From positions 98,550-162,549 of the forward strand of contig CAYZJI010000005.1 of NCBI GenBank assembly GCA_964479045.1: a stretch of 64,000 nucleotides of DNA. Direction: 5' to 3'. Within the stretch, counting starts at the first letter, position 1, and every line of letters begins with the position of its first letter. The notes under the pieces were generated by a model that was not told the origin of the DNA, searched no databases, and was given only the letters and a program-made list of their open reading frames with translations. Both the position numbers and the translations under genes were made by a program. Below are positions 1 through 9,052 of this stretch, in pieces. This stretch comes from 2-02-FULL-47-50 sp964479045 (lineage in GTDB: Bacteria > Pseudomonadota > Gammaproteobacteria > Eutrophobiales > Eutrophobiaceae).

Positions 1-561
1 CTCCACATCATTACGTGTGTACTGCATTTCGGCGAGCCGTCGCAGTATACGACGCTGGTCGGTTGGGTCGCCTTGATCCAGATGCATGACCATTTGCAGA
101 TACGACTGCGGATCGCCCAGACCATAAATCGCTGAAACGGTGGCGACAATGATGGAATCCGGGCGTTCCAGTAATGCCTTGGTGGCTGAAAGGCGCATCT
201 GCTCGATATGCTCGTTGATGGACGCATCTTTCTCGATATAGGTATCACTGGAGGGCACATACGCTTCCGGCTGGTAATAATCGTAATAGGAAACAAAATA
301 TTCCACGCTGTTTTCCGGGAAAAATTCGCGCATCTCCCCATAGAGCTGGGCAGCCAGGGTCTTGTTTGGCGCCAGCACCATGGTGCAACGCTGCACCGCC
401 TGAATGACATTGGCGATTGTGTAGGTCTTGCCGGAACCGGTCACGCCCAGTAGCGTTTGATGCGCCAGACCATCCTGCAGGCCACTGATTAGCCCTTGTA
501 TAGCCTCAGGTTGATCGCCAGCAGGACGGTAATCTGACTTTAATCTGAATTGTTTGGACAT
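1..561 (-). CDS. uvrB: UvrB, excinuclease ABC subunit B (N-terminal part, cut by window edge)
   Basis: The first 187 residues of UvrB, the damage-verifying helicase-like subunit of nucleotide excision repair, are encoded here; the rest lies beyond base 1. Visible are Walker A GVTGSGKT (residues 39-46), the following LAPNKTLAAQL segment and the tyrosine-rich beta-hairpin YYDYYQPEAY (about 92-101) that UvrB inserts between DNA strands. The ATG at 561 gives the usual N-terminus. It is divergent from the aminotransferase at 630, with 68 bp between them. I see no LexA-type CTGT-N8-ACAG box in that gap, so SOS control is not evident. Family identification is certain. Confidence 0.97.
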   Translation of the reverse strand, partial: MSKQFRLKSDYRPAGDQPEAIQGLISGLQDGLAHQTLLGVTGSGKTYTIANVIQAVQRCTMVLAPNKTLAAQLYGEMREFFPENSVEYFVSYYDYYQPEAYVPSSDTYIEKDASINEHIEQMRLSATKALLERPDSIIVATVSAIYGLGDPQSYLQMVMHLDQGDPTDQRRILRRLAEMQYTRNDVE

Positions 562-629
562 GGGTATTTTTTGTACACACTTAATGCAGTATATTACACG
601 CCTTTTTTGGACACATTGAACCGGAGACT

Positions 630-1826
630 ATGTCCTTGAACATCAAACCAGCGCATCGCGTCGCGAGCATCAAACCTTCAGCCACTCTGGCCGTGACTGC
701 ACGGGCCGCCAAACTCCGTGCCGAAGGCCAGGACATCATCAGTTTCAGTGCCGGAGAACCCGATTTCGACACCCCGGAACACATTAAAGAAGCCGCCATC
801 AAGGCGTTGAAGGAAGGCTTTACCAAATACACCGACGTGGCCGGTACACCGCAATTGCGCAAGGCCATTGCCGCCAAACTCAAACGCGAAAACAACCTCG
901 AATACAAGGACAGCCAGATCCTGGTGTCCTGCGGTTGCAAGCACAGCCTCTACAACCTGTTCCAGGCCACCATCAATCCCGGTGATGAAGTCATCATCCC
1001 GGCGCCGTACTGGACATCCTATCCGGACATGGTGCGTCTGGCGGGTGGCGAACCGGTCATTATCAAGACCACGATTGAACAGGATTTCAAAATCAACAAG
1101 GCCCAGTTGCTGGGCGCGATCTCGGACAAGACCCGCATGATCATCATCAACAGCCCGTCCAATCCGACCGGCGCCTGTTATACCCCGGAAGAACTCAAGG
1201 TCATCGGTGATGTGCTGAAAGATCACCCGGAAATCCTCGTTGCCTCAGACGACATTTATGAGCATGTGCTGTGGGGCCAGAAATCCTTCACCAATATTCT
1301 GAATGTCTGCCCGGATCTCTACGACCGCACGATTGTGTGCAACGGCATGTCCAAGGCCTACTCCATGACCGGCTGGCGTATCGGTTATCTGGCCGGCCCG
1401 GACAGTCTCGTCAGCGCCATGAAGAACATCCAGTCGCAGAGCACCTCTAACCCGACGTCATTTGCACAGGTGGCCGCTACCGTGGCGCTGGAAGGTGATC
1501 AGAGCTACATCAAGATGAGCACGAAGGAATTCAAGAAACGGCATGATTATCTGCACGAGGAACTGAACAAGATTGAAGGCGTGCGCTGCCCGGCTTCACA
1601 GGGCACGTTTTACATCTTCCCGGACATGAGTGGCGTGATTGAGAAGATGGACGGGATTAACGACGATCTGCAGTTTGCAGAATTTCTGCTGGAGAAGGCC
1701 CAGATTGCCGTAGTGCCGGGTTCCGCGTTCGGCGCGCCGGGCTGCATCCGTATTTCCTTCGCCACCAGCATGGAAGACCTGAAAGAAGGTATGAAACGCC
1801 TCAAGGCCAACCTGAAACAGGGTTGA
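630..1826 (+). CDS. Class I PLP-dependent aminotransferase (aspartate aminotransferase family)
   Basis: A 398-residue fold-type I aminotransferase of the aspartate aminotransferase I-gamma/1-beta group, transferring amino groups between aspartate (or prephenate-like acceptors in some members) and 2-oxoglutarate in the cytoplasm. The PLP lysine is K242 in NGMSKAYSMTGWRIGY. The substrate-pocket motif NSPSNPTGACY and the C-terminal RISFATS arginine region are present. Length is normal. The ATG at 630 follows GGAGA at good spacing. The gene stands alone, divergent from uvrB, and ends 74 bp before tRNA-Asn. Exact substrate (aspartate alone or also prephenate) cannot be told from sequence by eye. 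Confidence 0.93.
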   Translation: MSLNIKPAHRVASIKPSATLAVTARAAKLRAEGQDIISFSAGEPDFDTPEHIKEAAIKALKEGFTKYTDVAGTPQLRKAIAAKLKRENNLEYKDSQILVSCGCKHSLYNLFQATINPGDEVIIPAPYWTSYPDMVRLAGGEPVIIKTTIEQDFKINKAQLLGAISDKTRMIIINSPSNPTGACYTPEELKVIGDVLKDHPEILVASDDIYEHVLWGQKSFTNILNVCPDLYDRTIVCNGMSKAYSMTGWRIGYLAGPDSLVSAMKNIQSQSTSNPTSFAQVAATVALEGDQSYIKMSTKEFKKRHDYLHEELNKIEGVRCPASQGTFYIFPDMSGVIEKMDGINDDLQFAEFLLEKAQIAVVPGSAFGAPGCIRISFATSMEDLKEGMKRLKANLKQG

Positions 1827-1850
1827 TTTTACTCAGGAAACAGCGGTTGA

Positions 1851-1881
1851 CCGGGTAAGCACAGGTCAGTACCATACCCGG
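1851..1881 (+). terminator. Possible hairpin terminator after the aminotransferase
   Basis: CCGGGTA and TACCCGG form a 7-bp stem with a 17-base loop, 24 bases after the aminotransferase stop. No T-run follows, so intrinsic termination is doubtful. Confidence 0.25.
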
Positions 1882-1900
1882 CCTTGATTCACCTCATAAT

Positions 1901-1976
1901 TCCCCGGTAGCTCAGTCGGTAGAGCGGGTGACTGTTAATCACTAGGTCGGCGGTTCGAGCCCGTCCCGGGGAGCCA
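1901..1976 (+). tRNA. tRNA-Asn (anticodon GTT)
   Basis: A 76-base cloverleaf with acceptor stem TCCCCGG/CCGGGGA, D-arm GCTCAGTCGGTAGAGC, anticodon loop with GTT at 1934-1936, T-arm containing GGTTCGAGCC, discriminator G and encoded CCA. It marks the left border of the polysaccharide locus. Its last bases are repeated 189 bp downstream. Confidence 0.98.
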
Positions 1977-2168
1977 AATCCGAAACTGCTTTAATTTTCG
2001 TATTCTCATTTTCAACTACTAAAGCTCGAACCGCCTTCGGGGTCGTTCTAAGCTCGATCATCCTGATCTCGCTAAGAACCCGGGATTTACCATCCATGGT
2101 AAATCCGTTCGGCGGGGCAAAGCTGTGCTTTGCCTGTCTCCGCCTCACCCCGTCCCGGGGAGCCAAAT
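1960..2168 (+). repeat. tRNA-Asn 3'-end duplication with hairpin-rich spacer
   Basis: The 20-base string at 1960-1979 (tRNA-Asn 3' end plus AAAT) is repeated exactly at 2149-2168. Between the copies are three hairpins: GATCA-TCC-TGATC (2056-2068, extended by GTTCT/AGAAC at 2045-2049 and 2075-2079), GGATTTACCAT-CC-ATGGTAAATCC (2083-2106) and GGCAAAGC-TGT-GCTTTGCC (2116-2134). The layout resembles the tandem units after E. coli tyrT, where each unit ends in a copy of the tRNA 3' end. No gene is credible in this 218-base gap. Confidence 0.85.
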
Positions 2169-2176
2169 TCAAATAT

Positions 2177-2194
2177 TTGTCATTCGCATGACAA
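2177..2194 (-). terminator. Hairpin directly after galU stop
   Basis: TTGTCAT-GCGA-ATGACAA lies immediately after the galU stop on the minus strand and is followed by ATATTTG. The stem is only 7 bp and AT-rich, so this is a weak candidate terminator for the end of the long operon. Confidence 0.4.
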
Positions 2195-3073
2195 TCAGTT
2201 CTGGGTAAGTTTGGAGAGATACTCCGAGAATTCCTTGCTCAGTTCCTTGTGTTTAAGGCCGAATTCCACATTGGCCTGCAAATAGCCCAGCTTGGAACCG
2301 CAATCGTAGCGTTTGCCTTCAAACTGCAAGCTGTATACCGGTTCTTTTTTTAACAGTTCAGCAATCGCATCCGTCAACTGGATTTCTCCGCCAGCACCTC
2401 GCGGCGTACTCTTGAGCAGATTGAATATCTCCGGCGCAAGAATATAACGGCCCACTACAGCCAGATTGGAAGGTGCTTTGTCCGGTGCCGGTTTTTCCAC
2501 AATATTGCTGAGTTTTCCGAGTCCGCCAGACACTTTATCTATAGCAACGATACCGTATTTCTTGCTGTCCTCACGCGGGATCGGTTCAACCGCGATCACG
2601 CTGCCCTGCTGTTTCCGGTGAATTTCCACCATTTGAGACAGACAACCTTTTTTATTGTTATAGATCAGGTCATCCGCGAGCAGAACCGCAAAAGGCTCAT
2701 TTCCTATTGCCGCACGCGCACACAAAACTGCATGTCCCAAACCCAGGGCTTCAGCTTGCCGGATATAGATACAAGTAACATGTTCGGGAATAATTTTCTG
2801 CACGATTTGCAGCATATCGGCCTTGTGTTTTTTCTCGAGCTCGTTTTCAAGCTCATAGGCTTTATCAAAGTGATCCGCAATCGAGCGCTTGTTCCGGCCG
2901 GTAATGAATATCAAATCTGTAATCCCGGCCTCGATTGCCTCCTCCACGGCATACTGGATGAGTGGCTTGTCGACCACCGGCAGCATTTCCTTGGGGTTGG
3001 CTTTGGTTGCCGGCAGAAAGCGGGTGCCCAGACCGGCCACCGGGAATACTGCCTTACGCACCAGCATCGTCAT
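2195..3073 (-). CDS. galU: UTP--glucose-1-phosphate uridylyltransferase
   Basis: This 292-residue enzyme makes UDP-glucose from UTP and glucose 1-phosphate, the precursor for UDP-glucuronate, UDP-galactose and many glycans. The nucleotide-binding loop GLGTRFLPATKANPKEM (about 14-30) and the metal-site motif LLADDLI are typical, and length fits bacterial GalU. The start overlaps the stop of the upstream dehydratase gene by 4 bp (ATGA), indicating translational coupling. It is the last gene of the 51-gene minus-strand run and directly precedes a weak hairpin. Its UDP-glucose would be used by the UDP-glucose dehydrogenase at 59955. Confidence 0.97.
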   Translation of the reverse strand: MTMLVRKAVFPVAGLGTRFLPATKANPKEMLPVVDKPLIQYAVEEAIEAGITDLIFITGRNKRSIADHFDKAYELENELEKKHKADMLQIVQKIIPEHVTCIYIRQAEALGLGHAVLCARAAIGNEPFAVLLADDLIYNNKKGCLSQMVEIHRKQQGSVIAVEPIPREDSKKYGIVAIDKVSGGLGKLSNIVEKPAPDKAPSNLAVVGRYILAPEIFNLLKSTPRGAGGEIQLTDAIAELLKKEPVYSLQFEGKRYDCGSKLGYLQANVEFGLKHKELSKEFSEYLSKLTQN

Positions 3074-4932
3074 GTTTTTACCTGTTGAAAAGGTATTACG
3101 TTACTTTCTGTGGCTGATGATTTATGGATAGGCACAATTTCACCCAGAAGAATTCGCAGATTGTCTTCATCGAAGTTCGCAGACAGATCTTCCAGTCTTT
3201 TAATTGTGTCTGTCATGAATTGCCAATCTGCGCAGGCATGACGGGCCAGCATGATCTTCACGTGCCCGGTGGCTTCCAGAGTCTCATTTTCATAGAACAA
3301 TTCTTCATAGAGTTTTTCACCAGGACGTAATCCGGTGTAAACAATTTCTATATCGCGCCCGGGTACATGCCCTGACAATCTGATCATCTGCTCCGCCAGA
3401 AAAGCAATTTTGATGGGCTGCCCCATATCAAGAACAAAGATTTCCCCCCCCTTCCCCATGGCACAGGACTGCAGAATCAACTGGCAAGCCTCGGGAATGG
3501 TCATAAAAAAACGCATGATGTCGGGATGCGTCACCGTCACCGGCCCGCCATTCCTGATCTGCTCACGGAACAAGGGCACAACACTGCCATCAGAGTCGAG
3601 TACATTACCGAACCTGACAGTAATAAATGCCGTTCCTGTACCCTGGTTCTTCCACTCACACCACATTTCAGCCACACGCTTGGTCGCGCCCAGTATGTTG
3701 GCAGGATTGACCGCCTTGTCAGTGGATATAAAAACGAATTTATGACAATTGTATTTAATTGCCATATCTGCGAGGTTCCTGGTGGCAAAAATATTATTTC
3801 TGACCGCTTCTCTCACCTGATCCTGAAGAATGGGCACATGTTTATAGGCGGCGGCGTGGAATATAACCTCAGGCTTATATTTCCCCAGCACATGTTCTAT
3901 CTTTTCTACATCACACAAATCACCCAATACCGGATATATGACTGTATTCGGAAATTTATTCAGAAGGTTTTTTTCAATCCTGTAAAGATTGAATTCACTT
4001 CTTTCAAATATAATCAGTTTTGCCGGATTGAGTCTTGCAATCTGCATGCACAATTCGGAACCAATGGAGCCACCACCGCCACTTACAAATACAACTTTCC
4101 CGCCCAGTCCTTTTTCAATGATGTTCCACTCCAGCTCCACTTTTTCACGCCCCAGCAGGTCTTCAATTGATACCTCGCGCAGTTCACTGATATTGACCTT
4201 GCCAGAAACCATGTCCTGGATTTTGGGCAATGTTCGCAGGACACAACCTGTCTGCTCGCACGCAGCAACAATTTTTTGCATTTGCTGGCTGGTGGCTGCC
4301 TGAATGGCAATGACAATAATATGAATCTCATTTTCACTGCATAGCCGGGCCAGATCAGACATATCTCCCAGGACCCTGACCCCGTGTATTTCCGAGTTTT
4401 TCAGCGCCGGATTGTCATCAACAAACCCCACGGGTAAATAGCTTTCCGCGCGTAACATGTCTCTTACAAGCATTTCCCCTGCGCGGCCGGCCCCAATAAT
4501 CAGGACACGTTTCAAACCGGGCATGCGCTTGATCTTGAACGAATGATCCTTCCACATACGGTACAGTAACCGTGGCCCACCCAGTAACAGCATGAGTAAA
4601 ATCGGGTACAGAACCAGAATGGATCTTGGAATACCATGCAATCTTGACCACAGAAAGAGTATCAACGTTATGGAGAGCGAACCAATCATAACAGCCCGCA
4701 GTATGTTCCAGAGATCTGGAAGGCTGGCAAAACGCCATATGCCCCTGTGCAACCTGAAACGCTGATAAGCCAGCCCCTGCAGAACCAGTACAAGCGGCAG
4801 GGTATAAAGACTCAATTCCCAGTTATAAAAGGGGAACTCAAGATTGAAACGCAACCACCATGCGCCCTGCCAGGCCAGTATGGCCATGACATAATCGTTA
4901 AGAATTACCAGGGCTTTTTTATTGATTTCCAT
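3070..4932 (-). CDS. WbpM/CapD-type membrane nucleoside-diphosphate-sugar 4,6-dehydratase
   Basis: A 620-residue inner-membrane protein of the WbpM/CapD/FlaA1 group. Several hydrophobic segments occupy roughly the first 125 residues. A first Rossmann motif GAGRAGE lies at 147-153, and the catalytic short-chain dehydrogenase domain begins with GGGGSIGSE at 285-293. The active-site region STDKAVNP is at about 403-410, where WbpM-type enzymes have a Met-Lys or Asp-Lys pair in place of the usual Tyr-Lys. Such enzymes convert UDP-GlcNAc to UDP-4-keto-6-deoxy-GlcNAc. The next genes upstream in the operon (a WbpV-like reductase and a WbpL-like transferase) suggest UDP-QuiNAc or UDP-FucNAc as the first sugar of the repeat. 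Confidence 0.92.
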   Translation of the reverse strand: MEINKKALVILNDYVMAILAWQGAWWLRFNLEFPFYNWELSLYTLPLVLVLQGLAYQRFRLHRGIWRFASLPDLWNILRAVMIGSLSITLILFLWSRLHGIPRSILVLYPILLMLLLGGPRLLYRMWKDHSFKIKRMPGLKRVLIIGAGRAGEMLVRDMLRAESYLPVGFVDDNPALKNSEIHGVRVLGDMSDLARLCSENEIHIIVIAIQAATSQQMQKIVAACEQTGCVLRTLPKIQDMVSGKVNISELREVSIEDLLGREKVELEWNIIEKGLGGKVVFVSGGGGSIGSELCMQIARLNPAKLIIFERSEFNLYRIEKNLLNKFPNTVIYPVLGDLCDVEKIEHVLGKYKPEVIFHAAAYKHVPILQDQVREAVRNNIFATRNLADMAIKYNCHKFVFISTDKAVNPANILGATKRVAEMWCEWKNQGTGTAFITVRFGNVLDSDGSVVPLFREQIRNGGPVTVTHPDIMRFFMTIPEACQLILQSCAMGKGGEIFVLDMGQPIKIAFLAEQMIRLSGHVPGRDIEIVYTGLRPGEKLYEELFYENETLEATGHVKIMLARHACADWQFMTDTIKRLEDLSANFDEDNLRILLGEIVPIHKSSATESNVIPFQQVKT

Positions 4933-4949
4933 TTTCAGCAGGCGATCAG

Positions 4950-5981
4950 TTACATTTTTTGCATATGCGCAAATCTGGTATTAATCAGGGCCCAGAACAT
5001 CAGGCATACAAAATATACCGTTAGCAGGATCCAGATGGCCATGTCCGGAAAGTATGAGGCAATACAGGCGGCCGGCCAAATCAGAATAATATTCATGAGA
5101 ATGACTCCTGTAACCAGTTGCCTGTGGCTGATACCCATCTGCGTCAGTTTCTGGTATGCATGGCTGCGATGAGCAGCATACCATTTTTCCTTTTTACAAA
5201 TCCGCATAATCAGCGTCAACGTGGCATCGGAAATAAAAACTGACAGCAGGATGGCCCAGATCAGAATTCCTGCACCGTTATATTTTTCACCGGCAAGCGC
5301 CAATGCCCCAAAACCGAATCCCAGAGTACAACTGCCTACATCACCCATAAATATTTTTGCAGGCGGCCAGTTCCAGACGCCAAAACCGGCGCTGCTTGCA
5401 ACCACCGCCCAGCATAAAACAGCCAATCCGTAGTTTGCGGTATTATAAAAAATAAAGCCGCCCATTAAGCCGGCACAGACCGCCTGCGCCATGGCCAGTG
5501 CATCAGTTCCATCCATGAAATTATAGAGATTGGTCAGCCATACCATGCCAATAGCCGGCAACAGGTATGTCTGGATATTCATGAAGATCATGAGTTCATG
5601 ATTTGATCCAGTCTCCTGAGCATGAAGCCAGTACAAAGCCCAGAGTGACGCCAGTGTATATAAAAACATCCTCCATCCGGCATTGAGATTGTATTTGTCA
5701 TCTGCCCAACCAACAGCCGCGACCAGCAAACATCCTGCACCTATTGCCAGACCAGCTTCAGGCGCAATATAACCTGCTGACCAGAGGTAGATGACGGTGA
5801 CGACAATCCCTGCTGCGATGGATAGCCCGCCACCTCTCGGTGTAGGCTGCTGATGGGAACTGCGCTGGTTTGGTATATCCACCAGATTATGCAACAGACA
5901 ATACTTGCGCACATACCCTGTCAAAAAACACGAACCGGCGAACAGCACGAGAAGATAAATAATATCAGGCAGTAATATCAT
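4950..5981 (-). CDS. Polyprenyl-phosphate sugar-1-P transferase (WecA/WbpL family, initiating enzyme)
   Basis: A 343-residue polytopic protein of the MraY/WecA family, which transfers an N-acetylhexosamine 1-phosphate from a UDP-sugar to undecaprenyl phosphate on the cytoplasmic face, starting the repeat unit. The Mg-binding DDKYN motif, the NFMDGTDAL catalytic motif and FMGDVGSC are all present, with about ten membrane segments. A SSHQQPTPRGGG motif near residue 41 matches the family N-terminus. It overlaps the WbpV-like gene by 17 bp and ends 17 bp before the WbpM-like gene. This trio matches the Pseudomonas aeruginosa wbpV-wbpL-wbpM arrangement. Confidence 0.92.
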   Translation of the reverse strand: MILLPDIIYLLVLFAGSCFLTGYVRKYCLLHNLVDIPNQRSSHQQPTPRGGGLSIAAGIVVTVIYLWSAGYIAPEAGLAIGAGCLLVAAVGWADDKYNLNAGWRMFLYTLASLWALYWLHAQETGSNHELMIFMNIQTYLLPAIGMVWLTNLYNFMDGTDALAMAQAVCAGLMGGFIFYNTANYGLAVLCWAVVASSAGFGVWNWPPAKIFMGDVGSCTLGFGFGALALAGEKYNGAGILIWAILLSVFISDATLTLIMRICKKEKWYAAHRSHAYQKLTQMGISHRQLVTGVILMNIILIWPAACIASYFPDMAIWILLTVYFVCLMFWALINTRFAHMQKM

Positions 5982-6960
5982 GCTTCACCTCATTCCTTGA
6001 TTGCCTGTACCACTGCACCGTGGATTTGATGCCATCTTCAAATTTTACTCTGGGTTGCCAGTGAAGTTTCTGTCGGAGCAAAGAACAATCTATCAACAGC
6101 GGATCAATCAATTTTTTCATAACGGCCTTTCGTCCGATCAGAACGCCAGCCAGCCTCAGCAACGTTACAGGAAACGGCAACAAAACCGCAGGTCTGCCAA
6201 GATATTCAGCTATTGTATTAATCAATTGCGGCAACGTGACATCCACATCCTTGAGCAAAAATACCTGATTTGCAGCTGCACCCGCGTTGATACACAACAT
6301 AATCACATCACAGAGATTTTCAATAAATACCAGGCTGCGTTTCGTATTGACGGATTTGAAGGGCAAAGGCACCTGTCTGTCCACCAGCCGGATCAGATTA
6401 TAAAAATTGGCTTTGACACCCGGACCATATACAAGCGGTGGACGGATAATGACATATTCCATTCCCGATTCACTGCATATTTTGATTAATGCCTCTTCTG
6501 CCGCATATTTACTCAATGCATAAGGGCCTTCCGGATGTGACGGGTCATCTTCCCGGAACCCTCCGCCTGTCTTATCTGATCCGCTTTTTTCACCCAGCAC
6601 TTTTACAGTGCTTAGATATATAAATCTTTTTACGCCGGCATTCGCCGCCTGTCTGGCAAGCCAGATTGTGCCTTCTGCATTGGTTTTAGTATACCTGTCT
6701 GCTTCATCATCACCCTCATTGATATGGACCCTTGCGGCAAGATGTATCACTACGTCGACCTGCTTCAACAGCCCGGTATAATCCTGCTCCTGATCTGCAT
6801 CGTACTGAACCCAGGTAATGCGCTGTGTCTCGTCCGGCTCACAGGACTGCGCACTGCGTGTCAGTGCATACACAGTATGTCCCTTATTTTCCAGGTCACG
6901 GAGCAATGCGCTGCCTACAAACCCGTGAACACCTGTCAAAAGAATATTTTCTGCTTTCAC
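5965..6960 (-). CDS. NAD(P)-dependent sugar epimerase/4-reductase (WbpV-like)
   Basis: A 331-residue extended short-chain dehydrogenase with N-terminal GVHGFVGSAL nucleotide-binding motif and catalytic YALSKYAAE (Tyr-x3-Lys). It probably reduces or epimerises the 4-keto-6-deoxy sugar produced by the WbpM-like dehydratase, giving UDP-QuiNAc or UDP-FucNAc. That assignment comes from neighbours and family resemblance. The start codon is GTG at 6960, overlapping the upstream stop in a GTGA arrangement; there is no better ATG. Confidence 0.85.
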   Translation of the reverse strand: MKAENILLTGVHGFVGSALLRDLENKGHTVYALTRSAQSCEPDETQRITWVQYDADQEQDYTGLLKQVDVVIHLAARVHINEGDDEADRYTKTNAEGTIWLARQAANAGVKRFIYLSTVKVLGEKSGSDKTGGGFREDDPSHPEGPYALSKYAAEEALIKICSESGMEYVIIRPPLVYGPGVKANFYNLIRLVDRQVPLPFKSVNTKRSLVFIENLCDVIMLCINAGAAANQVFLLKDVDVTLPQLINTIAEYLGRPAVLLPFPVTLLRLAGVLIGRKAVMKKLIDPLLIDCSLLRQKLHWQPRVKFEDGIKSTVQWYRQSRNEVKHDITA

Positions 6961-8267
6961 GGCTGATATGGATGAGGTCCGGGATCATGGCGTTTGGAAC
7001 GATCTGCATCCGCCCACCACATCATTACCGACATGGCCACCAGTACCCATATCAGAGTTGATGAAAAATTCTCATAGACGGATTTATGCATATTCAACGG
7101 AAACAGGGAGACGACCACGGGCATGGCCCATGGCACACATGCAAGATATTCCCGCACTCTCAGTGTTGATATATACATGCGTATAAAAAACACCCAGAAA
7201 AGTACATACCCTGCCAGTCCGACAATCCCGGTTTCGACCAGTATTTCCAGAACAATCAGGTGCGGATGAGTGGAAAGACGTGCGCGTTCAGAGATGAGCG
7301 GTTCAGCCTCAAGATAGTCACTTCTTTCAACATGACGAAATCCCCTGACTCCGACCCCATTGATCCAGTGTTGCCCGGCAATCCTTAACGCGGCCTCCCA
7401 GATCGCGATACGTTCTTCGACAGCATTGTGCTTGCCCTGAACAGACTGACGATATTCAATCGTGGACACTCTTGACTCAACAAAGCCCGTGAAGCGTTCA
7501 GTCAAATTGGGATTAATAAAATGTATCGCAACCAACGCAATAATGACAAAAATAATATGCTTCATGGCCGCGACGGCGTGTATCTTCCGGTACTCACCTG
7601 AATACCCCAGGTACGATCCATACAATATGACTGACATGAACAGCATGGACCATGACGTTCTGCTGCCTCCCAGGATCACCACAATCACAAGAGGAATCGC
7701 CAGCAACCATGCATAGGCAACACGCGGCTGCAACCGTCTCAGAAATTCAAAATACAGGGGAGACAAAATGGCAAGAACAATGCCAATCCGGTGCTTCGGA
7801 TAGAATATACCGGTGAGGCGCCGGGCACCGCCGGCATTGTCAAAGGGATATCCGAGGAGATTCTGCCCGGCAACGTACTGGAACAGGGCATCAAACACCC
7901 ATAGGGTAATCAACACCCCCAACCCCATCAGAAAGCTGTCAACATTCTTTCTGTCTTCGAATATTTTTATAATCCCCAGCCCCGTAAAAATATATAAGGA
8001 AAAACTGAATGCTTTCCGCGCGGACTGATCCAACTGTATTGCATCCGTCAATGAGAGACACAGCGGAATAAATATACAAAGAAACAATTTCAGATACTGT
8101 TTCCAAGCCATATCCGGACTTTGCTTTCCTGAAACACACGCATATAACCCGACAATTGCCAGCAACAGGAGTGCACCGTTATACAGTGCCCCGAACGGCA
8201 GAAGCACAAAATAGAGCAATGGCAGAATCCACAACCGGTTGTTAATTTGCATGTAATGCAAGCTCAC
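6957..8267 (-). CDS. O-antigen ligase/polymerase family membrane protein (Wzy_C domain)
   Basis: A 436-residue protein with about eleven hydrophobic segments and the Wzy_C-type pattern: SRTSWSM in the middle, then a large periplasmic loop with ERIAIWEAAL, GVGVRGFR and STHPHLIVLEILVETG. This family includes WaaL ligases and Wzy-type polymerases, both acting on undecaprenyl-linked glycans in the periplasm; the two cannot be separated here. It is the only such protein in the window, so it may be the polymerase. The GTG start at 8267 is preceded by GAGG with 5 bases spacing, better than the ATG at 8252. Confidence 0.85.
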   Translation of the reverse strand: MSLHYMQINNRLWILPLLYFVLLPFGALYNGALLLLAIVGLYACVSGKQSPDMAWKQYLKLFLCIFIPLCLSLTDAIQLDQSARKAFSFSLYIFTGLGIIKIFEDRKNVDSFLMGLGVLITLWVFDALFQYVAGQNLLGYPFDNAGGARRLTGIFYPKHRIGIVLAILSPLYFEFLRRLQPRVAYAWLLAIPLVIVVILGGSRTSWSMLFMSVILYGSYLGYSGEYRKIHAVAAMKHIIFVIIALVAIHFINPNLTERFTGFVESRVSTIEYRQSVQGKHNAVEERIAIWEAALRIAGQHWINGVGVRGFRHVERSDYLEAEPLISERARLSTHPHLIVLEILVETGIVGLAGYVLFWVFFIRMYISTLRVREYLACVPWAMPVVVSLFPLNMHKSVYENFSSTLIWVLVAMSVMMWWADADRSKRHDPGPHPYQP

Positions 8268-8284
8268 GCCAGCCTCAAAATGAC

Positions 8285-9052
8285 TTATGATCCATGGTCA
8301 TCGTATTTCCTGAAAAACTGATTGAGTCTTGACAGGATTTTCCCGGGAATAAAAAACGGTGTGGTTTTCGGGAAATATGTTTTACATGCCTTGTAGGCTT
8401 CCATATTGCCTGCGAATATGTTCCTGAGACTGTTATTGGAAACACCCCCCATGCGCATCTTTACCAATACTTGGGGTATATATGATGTCCTGATTTTTTC
8501 TATTTCAAACAATCGCAGGCATAATTCATAGTCAGACTGGAAACGATACGCAAGATTGAACCCTCCACAGGCACGGAGGACTTCACTTTTCAGATAAAAA
8601 GTGGGGTGTGGTGGCATCCAGCCCCGTCTGCACAGACCCGGCGTATACATTTTCGAACGCCAGTACCTTATGATTTTTTCCTGACTGTACCTGGATACGT
8701 ATATCAGGTCCCCATAACAGCCATCGATACGGCCTTTCTCAAATTCCCTGTTAATAGTTGAAAGAACATTATCATTTGCATAGACATCATCTGCATTAAG
8801 GAACCCGGTAACATCACCTGTGGCCAGCCTGATGCCCTTGTTCATGGCATCATAGAGGCCCTTGTCCGGCTCGGACAGGTAAATACTGATTTTGTCTCTG
8901 TGCCTCTCTATGATTGATTTCGTATTATCAGTGGAATTGCCATCAATAATAATATGTTCCCTGTCTGCATGGGTTTGACGGTGGACAGACAATATCGTGT
9001 CTTCGATCGTGTCCCCTGCATTGAAAACCACAGTAATAACACTGATTTTCAT
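8285..9052 (-). CDS. Glycosyltransferase family 2 (WcaE-like)
   Basis: A 255-residue single-domain GT-A enzyme. The N-terminus SVITVVFNAGDTIEDTILS, then IIDGNSTDNT, LSEPDKGLYDAMNKGI and the metal-binding FLNADD follow the order of the WcaE-like GT2 subgroup. It has no membrane segment and should add a sugar to the lipid-linked repeat on the cytoplasmic side. Donor and acceptor are unknown. The gene at 10942 is a close relative in layout (same SEPDxGxYNAMNK signature). It overlaps the upstream sulfotransferase gene by 4 bp. Confidence 0.88.
   Translation of the reverse strand: MKISVITVVFNAGDTIEDTILSVHRQTHADREHIIIDGNSTDNTKSIIERHRDKISIYLSEPDKGLYDAMNKGIRLATGDVTGFLNADDVYANDNVLSTINREFEKGRIDGCYGDLIYVSRYSQEKIIRYWRSKMYTPGLCRRGWMPPHPTFYLKSEVLRACGGFNLAYRFQSDYELCLRLFEIEKIRTSYIPQVLVKMRMGGVSNNSLRNIFAGNMEAYKACKTYFPKTTPFFIPGKILSRLNQFFRKYDDHGS

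Noticed and set aside
562..629. Divergent promoters between uvrB and the aminotransferase
   Set aside because: TTGTAC and TATATT strings exist but the spacing (13-15 bp) does not fit a sigma-70 promoter well enough to report.
678..1226. 182-codon minus-strand frame inside the aminotransferase
   Set aside because: Shadow frame opposite a conserved enzyme.
1942..2172. 76-codon minus-strand frame across tRNA-Asn and its 3' repeat
   Set aside because: It is an artefact of translating the tRNA and its copy (LAPRDG appears twice); no ribosome-binding site or known family.
3526..4170. 214-codon plus-strand frame inside the WbpM-like gene
   Set aside because: Antisense shadow of a clear coding gene; composition is not protein-like.
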